36,771 nt of DNA from an uncultured Pelagibacteraceae bacterium (GTDB lineage: Bacteria > Pseudomonadota > Alphaproteobacteria > Pelagibacterales > Pelagibacteraceae), in NCBI GenBank assembly GCA_902560015.1, contig CACEKA010000011.1, positions 1-36,771 of the forward strand. The letters run 5' to 3'. This document shows, one piece after another, positions 14,387 through 26,384 of the stretch; position 1 is the first letter of the stretch; each line of letters begins with the position of its first letter. Both the position numbers and the translations under genes were made by a program. Below the pieces are notes generated by a model. It worked only from the letters and a program-made list of their open reading frames with translations. It was not told the DNA's origin and searched no databases.

Positions 14387-16303
14387 TTAGTTTTTAACTA
14401 CTTTTATTGAATCCTTTGTAAATAAAATATCTAATATTTTTTTTGAGATTTGAGTTGAACTTAAACCTGCTAACTCATACATTTTTTTTGGATTATCTTG
14501 TTCTATAAAGATATCTGGTAATGTCATTGATCTAAATTTTAACCCTTTATCAAATATACCTTTTTCAGAAAGTAAATTCTTCACATGAGAACCAAATCCA
14601 CCAATAGATCCCTCTTCTATAGTTATCATTACCTCATGTTCTCTAGCGCACTTCAATATAAGTTCTTGATCTAAAGGTTTCGCAAATCTAGCATCAACTA
14701 TTGAAGTTGTAACTCCTTTGTTCTTTAACTCCTCTGCTGCTAATTTACACTCCTCAAGTCTAGTTCCTAAGCTTAAAATACATGCTTGTTTTCCTTCTTG
14801 AATAACTCTTCCTTTACCTATTTGAAGTTTTTCATCTATTGATGGAAGTTCAAGTCCTACACCTGTGCCCCTTGGATATCTGATTGCACTAGGTTTGTCA
14901 TTAATATCAACTGAAGTATTAATCATTTTAACTAATTCAGCTTCATCACTTGCGGCCATAACGATAAAATTAGGCAAAGTTGATAAATAAGTAATATCAA
15001 ATGAACCAGCATGGGTAGATCCATCTGCCCCTACTAAGCCTGCTCTATCAATTGCAAATCTAACTGGTAAGCTTTGAATAGCTACATCGTGAACAACTTG
15101 GTCATAAGCTCTTTGTAAAAAGGTAGAATAAATTGCTGCATAAGGCTTATATCCTTCTGTAGCTAGGCCAGCTGAAAAAGTTACCGCGTGTTGTTCAGCT
15201 ATTCCAACATCGAACATTCTTTTTGGAAATTCTTTTCCAAAAATATCCATTCCTGTACCACCTGGCATTGCAGCAGTTATTCCTATTATTTTACTATCTT
15301 TTTGAGCATGTTTAACTAACGTATTAGCGAATACTTTTGTATATGCAGGAAGATTGCTACCACTTTTAACCTGCTCACCTGTCTCTACATTGAATTTGGA
15401 AACACCATGATAGTGATCAGATGCTTTTTCTGCGTATGAATATCCTTTTCCTTTTTGTGTTTTAATATGGATCATGATTGGACCCTCGTGCTTAGAATCT
15501 CTTGCATTTTTCAATATAGGAATAAGAGTTGTTAGATCGTGTCCATCAATTGGACCTGCATAATAAAAACCTAATGAACTAAATAAAGTTCCTCCAGTAA
15601 CTGCCGAACGTAAAAAATCTTCAGCTTTACCTGCTTTATCACTAAATCTTTTTGAAAACGCAGATGTTATTAACTTGATTGTTTCTCTAAGACTAAAATA
15701 AATTTTTCCAGTAAATAATTTTGCCAAGTAAGTTCTCATGGCACCCACTGGTTTAGCGATAGACATGTCATTATCATTTAAAATAACAATCATTTTAGTT
15801 TTTGATGCACCAGCATTATTCATTGCTTCATAAGCCATACCCGCACTTATTGCTCCATCTCCAATTACAGCTATTACATTTGATGATTTATTGGCCAGCT
15901 TATTTGCTTCTGCGATACCTAAAGCAGAAGATATGGATGTTGAGCTATGTGCTGCTCCAAAAGGATCATATTCACTTTCTGATCTTTTTGTAAATCCTGA
16001 TAACCCATTTCCTTGTCTTAAAGTTCTAATTTTATTTTTTCTACCTGTTAAAATTTTATGTGGATAGGATTGATGACCAACATCCCAGATTAGCTTATCA
16101 TTAGGAGTATCAAAAACATAGTGAAGTGCTACAGTCAACTCAACTACACCTAATCCAGCACCCAAATGTCCACCCGTTTCAGATACTGCATTAATCATCT
16201 CTTTTCTAACTTCATCAGAAACTTCTTGCAAATCGTTTTCAGAAATTTTTCTTAAATCAAACGGATAATTTATATTATCTAAAAACTTATAATTTTGTGT
16301 CAT
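14387..16303 (-). CDS. dxs: Dxs, 1-deoxy-D-xylulose-5-phosphate synthase
   Basis: This thiamine-diphosphate enzyme condenses pyruvate and glyceraldehyde-3-phosphate, opening the MEP isoprenoid pathway. The 638-residue protein has [16 protein letters not shown] (about 80), the ThDP/Mg motif [18 protein letters not shown] (about 146), the catalytic Glu block [17 protein letters not shown] (about 370) and [15 protein letters not shown]. It is the last gene of xseB-ispA-dxs, overlapping ispA by 4 bp, the same order as in E. coli. Placing Dxs beside the FPP synthase joins the first pathway step to the first prenyl-transfer product. It depends on thiamine diphosphate, which links it to ThiD in this window. 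Confidence 0.97.
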   Translation of the reverse strand: MTQNYKFLDNINYPFDLRKISENDLQEVSDEVRKEMINAVSETGGHLGAGLGVVELTVALHYVFDTPNDKLIWDVGHQSYPHKILTGRKNKIRTLRQGNGLSGFTKRSESEYDPFGAAHSSTSISSALGIAEANKLANKSSNVIAVIGDGAISAGMAYEAMNNAGASKTKMIVILNDNDMSIAKPVGAMRTYLAKLFTGKIYFSLRETIKLITSAFSKRFSDKAGKAEDFLRSAVTGGTLFSSLGFYYAGPIDGHDLTTLIPILKNARDSKHEGPIMIHIKTQKGKGYSYAEKASDHYHGVSKFNVETGEQVKSGSNLPAYTKVFANTLVKHAQKDSKIIGITAAMPGGTGMDIFGKEFPKRMFDVGIAEQHAVTFSAGLATEGYKPYAAIYSTFLQRAYDQVVHDVAIQSLPVRFAIDRAGLVGADGSTHAGSFDITYLSTLPNFIVMAASDEAELVKMINTSVDINDKPSAIRYPRGTGVGLELPSIDEKLQIGKGRVIQEGKQACILSLGTRLEECKLAAEELKNKGVTTSIVDARFAKPLDQELILKCAREHEVMITIEEGSIGGFGSHVKNLLSEKGIFDKGLKFRSMTLPDIFIEQDNPKKMYELAGLSSTQISKKILDILFTKDSIKVVKN

Positions 16304-17172
16304 TTATCTCTATTTAAAATGTAATATAGCGTTTCTTTAATATTTTTTGAATTTGAACCATATTTCTCTAAACTCTTATTAACTTCAAGAATAATTTTAT
16401 TACAATATTTAATTGCATTACTATAGCCAATCAAACTTAATAGTGTTGCTTTACCTTTTTTTTGATCTTTTCCTGTTTTTTTTCCTGCTTTTTTTGAGTC
16501 ACCCTTAAAATCAATCAAATCATCAGCTATTTGAAACAAAAGACCAATATTAGATCCAATATTTTCAAAAAATTTAATTTCTTTTCTATTTCTTTTTTTA
16601 ATAATAGCAGGAGCTGCACAGCAAAAACTAAACAGTTTTCCAGTTTTTTTAATTTCCATTTCTATGATCTTGTTTCTGGATATTTTTTTTTTTTCATAAC
16701 TAAGATCAAGATATTGACCGCCTGCTATACCCAAATGGCCTGAACTTTCAGATAATTTCTTAATTATATTAATCTTAATTTTTTCACTTAATTTTAAATT
16801 AGGACTTGATAAGATTTCAAATGCCATTGTAAGTAAAGAATTTCCTGCAAGAACCGCTGTTGATTCTCCAAATTTAATATGAGTGGATGGTTTACCCCTT
16901 CTTATTTTATCATCATCCATACATGGTAGATCATCGTGAATAAGAGAATATGCATGAATACATTCTACTGCTGCACCAATTTTAATTAATGATTTATAAT
17001 CTATGGACAGCAACGAGCCAATATCAATTAAAATTTTAGATCTAATCTTTTTTCCTCCAGGGAACAAACCGTAATTCATAGCTAGAATTAATTTGGAATT
17101 TTTTTGCTTACTAAGAAATTTTCTTAAAAATTGATTTGTATCTTTTGCTATTTTATTAAGCTTTTTTTTCAT
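16300..17172 (-). CDS. ispA: IspA, geranyl/farnesyl diphosphate synthase
   Basis: This 290-residue short-chain prenyltransferase has [10 protein letters not shown] (about 37), the first Asp-rich motif [10 protein letters not shown] (79-88) with the two-residue insertion typical of bacterial FPP synthases, KTGKLF, and the second motif [11 protein letters not shown]. Products feed IspB and undecaprenyl synthesis. It overlaps both xseB and dxs by 4 bp. The coding strand includes a run of twelve A (16683-16694 as T on the plus strand), which encodes Lys and could allow slippage. The protein is a little shorter and more lysine-rich than E. coli IspA. Confidence 0.94.
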   Translation of the reverse strand: MKKKLNKIAKDTNQFLRKFLSKQKNSKLILAMNYGLFPGGKKIRSKILIDIGSLLSIDYKSLIKIGAAVECIHAYSLIHDDLPCMDDDKIRRGKPSTHIKFGESTAVLAGNSLLTMAFEILSSPNLKLSEKIKINIIKKLSESSGHLGIAGGQYLDLSYEKKKISRNKIIEMEIKKTGKLFSFCCAAPAIIKKRNRKEIKFFENIGSNIGLLFQIADDLIDFKGDSKKAGKKTGKDQKKGKATLLSLIGYSNAIKYCNKIILEVNKSLEKYGSNSKNIKETLYYILNRDK

Positions 17173-17405
17173 TTTTTTTTAATAATATCTTTAACTTTTT
17201 TATTTGTCTCTTCACTTATAGATTTGAAATTCTTGTGAAATTTTTTTTCAATTATATTATTTAATTTTAATAATTTTTGATAACTTTCAATAGAATTATT
17301 CAAATCTTTTTCATTTTCTAAAGACTCTATTATTTGATTTGCTTGCTCAGTTAATTCCTCAAGTGAAGTTGAGTTATTATCAGGTGGTAAATTTTTATCT
17401 TTCAT
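17169..17405 (-). CDS. xseB: XseB, exodeoxyribonuclease VII small subunit
   Basis: This 78-residue protein has the family core SLEELTEQANQIIESLEN (about 14-31), a short helical hairpin that packs on the large subunit XseA. Exonuclease VII degrades single-stranded DNA into oligonucleotides. I start it at ATG 17405 (MKDKNLPPD); a TTG-initiated extension to 17444 would run into tsaC and has no support. Position ahead of ispA and dxs matches many proteobacteria. Only 20 bp separate it from divergent tsaC. No xseA is in the window. Confidence 0.88.
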   Translation of the reverse strand: MKDKNLPPDNNSTSLEELTEQANQIIESLENEKDLNNSIESYQKLLKLNNIIEKKFHKNFKSISEETNKKVKDIIKKK

Positions 17406-17425
17406 ATAATAATAATTATTAATAC

Positions 17426-18358
17426 ATGAAATCATTGCAATCAAATATCAAAAAAGCTAAAAAATATTTAGATCAAAATCATTGTATATCTGTGCCTAGT
17501 GAAACTGTATATGGTTTGGCAGCAAATGCTTATTCTAATGTTGCTGTAAAAAAAATATTCAAACTTAAAAAAAGACCTTCAAATAACCCATTAATTGTTC
17601 ATTATTATGATTTGAATAAGCTTAAAGAAGATTGCTATATTAATGATAGTTTTATTAAACTTTATAATAAGTTTTCCCCTGGACCTATAACATTTGTTCT
17701 TAAATTAAAGAAGGAGTCTAAAATTTCCAAACTTGTGACTAATAAACAAAAAAATCTTGCAGTCCGATTTCCAAAACATAGATTATTTAAAAAACTACTC
17801 AAAAATTTAAATTACCCATTAGCGGCACCTAGTGCAAACATATCAACTAAGTTAAGTTCTGTTGAAGCATCTGATGTCAAAGATGAGTTTGGATCAAAAA
17901 TAAAATATGTGATGAATGGAGGCAGATGTAAGATAGGTGTTGAATCAACTATTCTAAATCTTATAAATAAACCAACGATATTAAGATTTGGAGGACTTGA
18001 AATATCTAAAATAGAGAGAGTGTTAAAGAAAAAAATTTCAATTAATGTTAATCCGAAAAAAAAAATTTCACCTGGTCAATTTCCTTTACATTACTCTCCT
18101 GGAGTCCCATTAAGAACAAATGCTAAGAAACCTAACATTAATGAAGCTTTTGTTTTAATTAATAAAAGAAAAATTAATTTTAAAAATTATTATTATTTAA
18201 GTAAAAAAAAAAACCTTAATCAAGCTGCTAAAAATTTATATTCTTTACTGAGGAAGATTAAAAAAGATGGATATAAAATGATTGCTATCGAAAAAATTCC
18301 AAATGTAGGTATTGGTAAAACAATTAACGATAGATTAAAAAGAGCTTCTAAATATTAA
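17426..18358 (+). CDS. tsaC: Threonylcarbamoyl-AMP synthase, Sua5 type
   Basis: This protein makes threonylcarbamoyl-AMP from Thr, bicarbonate and ATP for the tRNA t6A37 modification. The YrdC domain (about 1-200) shows VPSETVYGLAANAYSN, KLKKRPSNNPLIVH and the C-terminal block RFPKHRLF...LAAPSANIS. A further domain of about 100 residues (linked by SPGQFPLHYSPGVPL) marks the long Sua5 form and not the short TsaC form. It starts 20 bp from divergent xseB and its stop directly abuts the ABC ATPase ATG. Lysine content is very high, with an A11 tract at 18203-18213. Confidence 0.93.
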   Translation: MKSLQSNIKKAKKYLDQNHCISVPSETVYGLAANAYSNVAVKKIFKLKKRPSNNPLIVHYYDLNKLKEDCYINDSFIKLYNKFSPGPITFVLKLKKESKISKLVTNKQKNLAVRFPKHRLFKKLLKNLNYPLAAPSANISTKLSSVEASDVKDEFGSKIKYVMNGGRCKIGVESTILNLINKPTILRFGGLEISKIERVLKKKISINVNPKKKISPGQFPLHYSPGVPLRTNAKKPNINEAFVLINKRKINFKNYYYLSKKKNLNQAAKNLYSLLRKIKKDGYKMIAIEKIPNVGIGKTINDRLKRASKY

Positions 18359-19096
18359 ATGTCAAATTCAATTGAGGTAATAAATCTATCAAAAACTTAC
18401 AAATCAAAAAAAGCTGTAAGTAATATAAATTTTAAAATAAATGAGAATGAAATCATAGGATTACTAGGTCCAAATGGATGTGGAAAAACTACAACAATTG
18501 GAATGATTCTTGGTTTATTAAAACCTACAAGTGGAAAAGTTTTAATCAATGGATTGGATATTGAAAAAAATAAGATTTCTATTCTTCATAAAATAAATTT
18601 TATTTCTCCATATATTGAACTGCCAAAAAAACTTACTGTAAGACAAAATTTAATTGTATATGGAAAATTGTATAATATTCAAAACTTGGATGATCAAATC
18701 GAATATCTTTCAAACAAATTACGATTAGATACGCTTTTAGACAAAATTACAGGAGAACTTTCATCAGGTCAAAAAAATAGAGTAAGCTTGGCTAAAGCAT
18801 TAATTAACAACCCTACTGTACTTTTGCTTGATGAGCCTACTGCATCTTTAGATCCTGAAACTGGAGATTTTATAAGAACATTTCTAGAAAATTATAAAAA
18901 AGAAAAAAAAATATCTTTATTAATAGCCTCTCACAATATGGATGAAGTGAAAAGATTGTGCAGCTCTGTCTTGATGATGAAAGATGGCTCTATTGTTGAT
19001 AGCGGTTCTCCAGATGATTTAATTAAAAAACATGGAAGAAAAAATTTAGAGGAAGTATTTTTGGAACTAGTGAGAAATAAAAATGAATTTAACTAG
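18359..19096 (+). CDS. ABC transporter ATP-binding protein (ABC-2 exporter type)
   Basis: This 245-residue nucleotide-binding protein carries Walker A GPNGCGKTT (about 36-44), the signature ELSSGQKNRVSLAKAL (about 137-152), Walker B VLLLDEPTASLD (about 158-169) and an H-loop ASHNMDEV. It powers the permease encoded next, which overlaps it by 14 bp. The pair resembles ABC-2 exporters of the NodIJ/drug/polysaccharide type. The substrate cannot be inferred from sequence. Its start is fused to the tsaC stop (TAAATG), so it is probably co-transcribed with tsaC. Confidence 0.92.
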   Translation: MSNSIEVINLSKTYKSKKAVSNINFKINENEIIGLLGPNGCGKTTTIGMILGLLKPTSGKVLINGLDIEKNKISILHKINFISPYIELPKKLTVRQNLIVYGKLYNIQNLDDQIEYLSNKLRLDTLLDKITGELSSGQKNRVSLAKALINNPTVLLLDEPTASLDPETGDFIRTFLENYKKEKKISLLIASHNMDEVKRLCSSVLMMKDGSIVDSGSPDDLIKKHGRKNLEEVFLELVRNKNEFN

Positions 19097-19874
19097 AATT
19101 TATGGTCTTTTTTTAAGACACTTTTATTTAATAACCAGATCTTTTCCAAGAATACTAGATTTAATTTATTGGCCTTCTATTCAAATAACTTTATGGGGTT
19201 TTATTTCAAATTTTTTTGCTTCTCACAGCACTTACTATAACGGCGCTGTTGGAGTAATACTTTCTTGTGCTATTTTATATGATTTTTTATTTAGGACTAG
19301 TATTGGTTTTAACATGTTATTCTTGGAGGAAATTTGGAGTAGAAATTTTACTAACCTTTTTATTGCACCAATGAAAATTAGTGAAATTATAGCATCATTA
19401 GTTTTCACAGCTTTGATTCGAGCTTTAATAGGTCTAGTACCAGCTATATTATTAACTTCTCCCATTTTTGGCATATCTTTATTGGATCTAGGTCTTCCTT
19501 TGGCTTTTCTTTTTTTAAGCTTATATATTTTTGGAATTACACTTGGTTTATTTGTTTCTGCTGGGTTACTGAGATTTGGACCATCATTTGAAAATATTGC
19601 CTGGTCTACAATGTTTTTACTTGCTCCGTTTGGGTGTATTTATTATCCAGTAGAAACTTTACCAGAAATTTTTCAATCAATAGCATATGCATTACCATTA
19701 GTTTATATTTTTGAGGAAACAAGAAATATATTAGTTAATCAATTTGTAAATTATGAAAATATAATTCAAGCACTTTATTTAAATGCTCTGTATCTTGTTA
19801 TTGCAATATCAGTTTTTTATTATTCTTTTGATAAGGCAAGAGATAAGGGAACTTTAATCAATATAGGCGAATAA
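19083..19874 (+). CDS. ABC-2 type transporter permease
   Basis: This 263-residue inner-membrane protein has about six hydrophobic segments, including ones near residues 30-50, 55-75, 108-130, 138-162, 175-195 and 235-255. The start FLRHFYLITRSFPRILDLIYWP is typical of ABC-2 permeases related to NodJ. It forms a transporter with the ATPase just upstream. The gene ends 2 bp before the CCA end of an antisense tRNA-Arg, so transcription here runs against the tRNA gene. Confidence 0.9.
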   Translation: MNLTRIYGLFLRHFYLITRSFPRILDLIYWPSIQITLWGFISNFFASHSTYYNGAVGVILSCAILYDFLFRTSIGFNMLFLEEIWSRNFTNLFIAPMKISEIIASLVFTALIRALIGLVPAILLTSPIFGISLLDLGLPLAFLFLSLYIFGITLGLFVSAGLLRFGPSFENIAWSTMFLLAPFGCIYYPVETLPEIFQSIAYALPLVYIFEETRNILVNQFVNYENIIQALYLNALYLVIAISVFYYSFDKARDKGTLINIGE

Positions 19875-19876
19875 AT

Positions 19877-19953
19877 TGGCGCGCCTGCTAGGAGTCGAAC
19901 CCAGAACCTCCTGATCCGAAGTCAGGCGCTCTATCCAGTTGAGCTACAAGCGC
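19877..19953 (-). tRNA. tRNA-Arg (anticodon TCG)
   Basis: The minus strand folds into a complete cloverleaf of 77 nt including an encoded CCA. Acceptor stem GCGCTTG pairs with CAGGCGC (one G-U) and the discriminator is G. The D-arm contains AGCTCAACTGGATAGAGC, the anticodon arm is CCTGA-CTTCGGA-TCAGG with TCG at positions 34-36, and the T-arm has GGTTCGACTCC. It would read CGA and other CGN codons. It is squeezed between two plus-strand genes, 2 bp after the permease stop and 23 bp before rluD. Confidence 0.95.
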
Positions 19954-19976
19954 ATATAGTATTAATATTACATTTT

Positions 19977-20957
19977 ATGAAAAAAAACATTAATTTTATA
20001 GTTGAAGAAAATGAGAACTACCTAAGAGTTGATGTTTTAATCAATAAAAGAGAGCAGTTAATTAGCAGAACCAGAATTAAAAATTTAATTATTAAAAAGA
20101 AATTGAAATTAAATGATAAAATTATTAAAAGTCCTTCAAAAAAAGTTTTAACTGGCGATAAGATATCTTTAAATATACCTAAACCTGAGGAAGCCTCATT
20201 GAGGCCCTACAAATTTAAATTAGAAATAATTCATGAAGATGAAGATCTATTGGTTATAAATAAACCAGCTGGAATTATTATGCATCCAGGTGCTGGAAAT
20301 TATGACAAAACAATTGTTAATGCGTTAATGCATTATGATAAAAACTCTCTATCAACTATTGGGGATAAGCTTAGACCAGGTATAGTTCACAGAATTGATA
20401 AAAACACATCTGGTTTAGTTGTTATTGCAAAAAATAATGAAACACATGAAAATTTATCAAAGCAATTTAGTGACCATACTATAACTAGAGTGTATCAACT
20501 TTTAATTTGGGGAAAACTAAGACCTTCCTCTGGTATAATTGATACTTTCATAACTCGAAGCTCAAAAAATAGACAACTAATGGAAGTTAGTCGCTCTAAG
20601 GGGAAACATGCAATAACCAATTATAAAACTATTGAAATTTTTGAAAATAACAAAACTCCAACATTAAGCTTAGTTGAATGTAAATTAGAAACTGGAAGAA
20701 CCCATCAAATACGTGTTCACATGACTTACATGGGAAATAGCATAGTTGGGGACGATAAATATAAAAAAAAATATAAAAAACTAAAAAATATTGATTTAAG
20801 TTTAGAAAAGTTAATCTCAGGATTAAATAGACAATTTTTACATGCAAAAACACTGGGTTTCGTTCATCCTAAAAGTAATGAAGAATTAATTTTTTCTTCA
20901 ATTTTACCTCAAGAACTAAATAATTTGCTAAAAATGCTTAGAAATACTAGCGAATAA
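19977..20957 (+). CDS. rluD: RluD-like 23S rRNA pseudouridine synthase
   Basis: This 326-residue RluA-family enzyme has an N-terminal S4 RNA-binding domain (about 15-70, LRVDVLINKREQLISRTRIKNL) and a catalytic domain with VHRIDKNTSGLVVIAKN (about 138-154), which holds the essential Asp, then GRTHQIRVHM (about 239-248). RluD makes pseudouridines in helix 69 of 23S rRNA. Members RluA, RluC and RluD are similar; length plus the S4 domain favour RluD or RluC. It is followed at 41 bp by rpoH, a common neighbour in alphaproteobacteria. Confidence 0.9.
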   Translation: MKKNINFIVEENENYLRVDVLINKREQLISRTRIKNLIIKKKLKLNDKIIKSPSKKVLTGDKISLNIPKPEEASLRPYKFKLEIIHEDEDLLVINKPAGIIMHPGAGNYDKTIVNALMHYDKNSLSTIGDKLRPGIVHRIDKNTSGLVVIAKNNETHENLSKQFSDHTITRVYQLLIWGKLRPSSGIIDTFITRSSKNRQLMEVSRSKGKHAITNYKTIEIFENNKTPTLSLVECKLETGRTHQIRVHMTYMGNSIVGDDKYKKKYKKLKNIDLSLEKLISGLNRQFLHAKTLGFVHPKSNEELIFSSILPQELNNLLKMLRNTSE

Positions 20958-20998
20958 ATCATTGAAAATTTAATATAGTCAATTAAATAAATACAGCC

Positions 20999-23993
<2,995 letters not shown>

Positions 23994-23994
23994 T

Positions 23995-25326
23995 TTATTT
24001 AATTTTTTTTGAAATCAAGTTTACACATTTTTTTAAAAGCTCTTTATTTTCACTTTCACCCATCACTCTAATTTTTGACTCCGTTCCTGATTTTCTTACT
24101 AGTATTCTGCCCTGACCCTTCATTAAACTTTCTGCAATTTTTATAGATTTTTTTATATCAAGATTTTTTATTACATCTTTATTTTTTACTTCAATATTTT
24201 TCAGAATTTGAGGTGTTTTTTTAAATTTATCAAAAAAAATACTAGCTTTTTTTCCTTTTCTTATTGCAAATAGAACCTCTAATGCAACAAGCAATCCGTC
24301 TCCAGTTGTTGCAAACTTTCCTAAAATAATATGACCTGATTGTTCACCACCTAAATTAAATTTTTTTTTTTGCATCATTTCTTTTACATATCTGTCACCT
24401 ACATTTGCTCTAATAAATTTAATTTTTTTACTTTTAAAAAACTTTTCTAGACCATAGTTAGACATTAAAGTTCCAACCACTCCACCTTTCAACATTTTTT
24501 TATGTTTCCATCTTGTTGCTAAAGCTGCAATTATTTGATCTCCATCAATAACTCTCCCTACTTCATCACACATAATAATTCTATCAGCGTCACCATCTAA
24601 AGAAATGCCTATGTTTGCTTTATGTTTTTTTACTGCAAATTTAATCTTATTAGGATTAGTTGACCCACAGTTTTTATTTATATTAAGGCCATTAGGATTA
24701 ACCCCTATTGATACAACTTTTGCACCTAATGATCTTAATAATTCTGGACCAGCCTTGTATCCTGCACCATTGGCACAATCAATTACAATCTTTAAACCTC
24801 TTAAATTGAATTGCTTTGTAAAATTTTTTTTTAAGATTTTTAAATAATCTTTTGTTCCTGTTTCTAATCTTTTTACTCTTCCTAATTTTTCTGGGCTTGA
24901 TAAATTTTTTGAAACTTTTTTATCGATTAAACTTTCTATTTTTTTTTCAATTTTATCTGATAATTTCATTCCATCTGGTCCAAATAATTTCAAACCATTA
25001 TCATAATGTGTGTTATGAGAGGCCGTAATCATAATTCCCATATTAGCTTTCATTGATTTTGTGAGCATTGCTAATCCATTTGTTGGCAAAGGTCCCAATG
25101 TATAAACATGCATGCCTGCAGATGTTAAACCAGAAACTAACGCGGGCTCCAAAGTATAACCAGATAGCCTAGTATCTTTAGCAATTATTGCTGTTTGTTT
25201 AATTTTTTTTTGAGACTTGAAATATGTTCCCGATGCTAAGCCAAATTTAAAAAACATTTCACCATTAATATTTTTACTATTAATATGACCTCTTATTCCG
25301 TCGGTTCCAAAATATTTTTTTCTCAT
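23995..25326 (-). CDS. glmM: GlmM, phosphoglucosamine mutase
   Basis: GlmM turns glucosamine-6-phosphate into glucosamine-1-phosphate for peptidoglycan and LPS precursors. The 443-residue protein begins YFGTDGIRG and has the phosphoserine loop ITASHN (Ser103), the Mg-binding DGDADR (about 243-248), GGEQSGH (sugar binding) and the C-terminal phosphate loop RKSGTESKIRVM. It overlaps folP by one base, and the ftsH-folP-glmM order is the same as in E. coli. Confidence 0.97.
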   Translation of the reverse strand: MRKKYFGTDGIRGHINSKNINGEMFFKFGLASGTYFKSQKKIKQTAIIAKDTRLSGYTLEPALVSGLTSAGMHVYTLGPLPTNGLAMLTKSMKANMGIMITASHNTHYDNGLKLFGPDGMKLSDKIEKKIESLIDKKVSKNLSSPEKLGRVKRLETGTKDYLKILKKNFTKQFNLRGLKIVIDCANGAGYKAGPELLRSLGAKVVSIGVNPNGLNINKNCGSTNPNKIKFAVKKHKANIGISLDGDADRIIMCDEVGRVIDGDQIIAALATRWKHKKMLKGGVVGTLMSNYGLEKFFKSKKIKFIRANVGDRYVKEMMQKKKFNLGGEQSGHIILGKFATTGDGLLVALEVLFAIRKGKKASIFFDKFKKTPQILKNIEVKNKDVIKNLDIKKSIKIAESLMKGQGRILVRKSGTESKIRVMGESENKELLKKCVNLISKKIK

Positions 25327-26378
25327 TATTTTTTTATTAATTCTTTAAAGACTTTTATTCCTTGAATCAATTCATTAACATCATGAATTCTCAAAATTTG
25401 AACACCCTGCATCATTAAATAAACAGAAGAAGAAATTGTTCCTCCGATTCTACTTTTAGTATCATTTTTTTTTGCAATTTCTTTAATAAATCTTTTTCTT
25501 GAGTTTCCAACAAGTATAGGAAAACCTAAAGAGTGAAAAATAGAGATATTACTTATTAAATTCATATTATGTTTCAAATTTTTTCCAAAACCTATTCCTG
25601 GATCTAAAATTATATTATTATGTTTTATACCAAAATTTCTTAAAGTTTTTATTTTTGCTTCAAAAAAATCGTAAATATCTAGTAATTCATTCTTATATAT
25701 TGGTTTATTTTGCATTTTTTCTGGTAATCCTTGTGAATGCTGAATTACAAAAGGAGTTCTATATTTTTTTAAAATCTCCATCGTGTTTTGGTCATAACTA
25801 AGCCCGGACACATCATTAATAATTTTAATACCAAGTTTAATACCCTTCTTCATTATTTCTGATTTTCTAGTATCCAAAGATACGGGTATTTTTTTACAAA
25901 TTAATTTAAGCACTTTGTTTATTCTGCTCCATTCCAATTTCACATCTACAGCTTTAGATCCCGGCCTTGTTGACTCACCTCCTACATCAATTAACTTAGC
26001 CCCAGCTTTAAGCATATCAATCGCATGCTTTGTACCTTTATTTTTTTTATTAAATTTTCCCCCATCAGAAAAACTATCTGGAGTCAGATTTAATACACCC
26101 ATTATATTTGGTAATTTTTTAAAATTTAAATTTGAAAAATTTTTTTTTTTTGACGTAATATTTTTGAGGTCTAAAATTACTTGTTTTTGCAATGACCTAG
26201 AAAGTTTTTTTATATTATTTAAAGAAATCTTTTTAATAGATTTTCTAGAAATTATTTCAAGATGATCAAACGATATTTCTTTATTCCCATTTAAGGGTAA
26301 TGTTTTTTTTTTAATTAATAATAATTTTGATTCTTTGCCATAATAGAAATTACACACTCTCGTGTAATATCTTCTCAT
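25326..26378 (-). CDS. folP: FolP, dihydropteroate synthase
   Basis: FolP joins p-aminobenzoate to the pterin diphosphate in folate synthesis. The catalytic TIM barrel begins IMGVLNLTPDSFSDGG (about 92-107) and includes GAKLIDVGGESTRPGS, ISLDTRK-like VSLDTRKSE, INDVSGL, LDPGIGFGK and the end LRIHDV. At 350 residues it is about 70 longer than E. coli FolP because of an N-terminal stretch (MRRYYTRVCNFYYGK onward); the ATG at 26378, 6 bp after ftsH, supports the long start. A run of twelve A in the coding strand (26140-26151) lies in this extension. Confidence 0.95.
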   Translation of the reverse strand: MRRYYTRVCNFYYGKESKLLLIKKKTLPLNGNKEISFDHLEIISRKSIKKISLNNIKKLSRSLQKQVILDLKNITSKKKNFSNLNFKKLPNIMGVLNLTPDSFSDGGKFNKKNKGTKHAIDMLKAGAKLIDVGGESTRPGSKAVDVKLEWSRINKVLKLICKKIPVSLDTRKSEIMKKGIKLGIKIINDVSGLSYDQNTMEILKKYRTPFVIQHSQGLPEKMQNKPIYKNELLDIYDFFEAKIKTLRNFGIKHNNIILDPGIGFGKNLKHNMNLISNISIFHSLGFPILVGNSRKRFIKEIAKKNDTKSRIGGTISSSVYLMMQGVQILRIHDVNELIQGIKVFKELIKK

Positions 26379-26384
26379 TTGAAT

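Noticed and set aside
17406..17444. TTG-initiated longer XseB
   Set aside because: It would overlap tsaC and adds residues outside the family's usual length.
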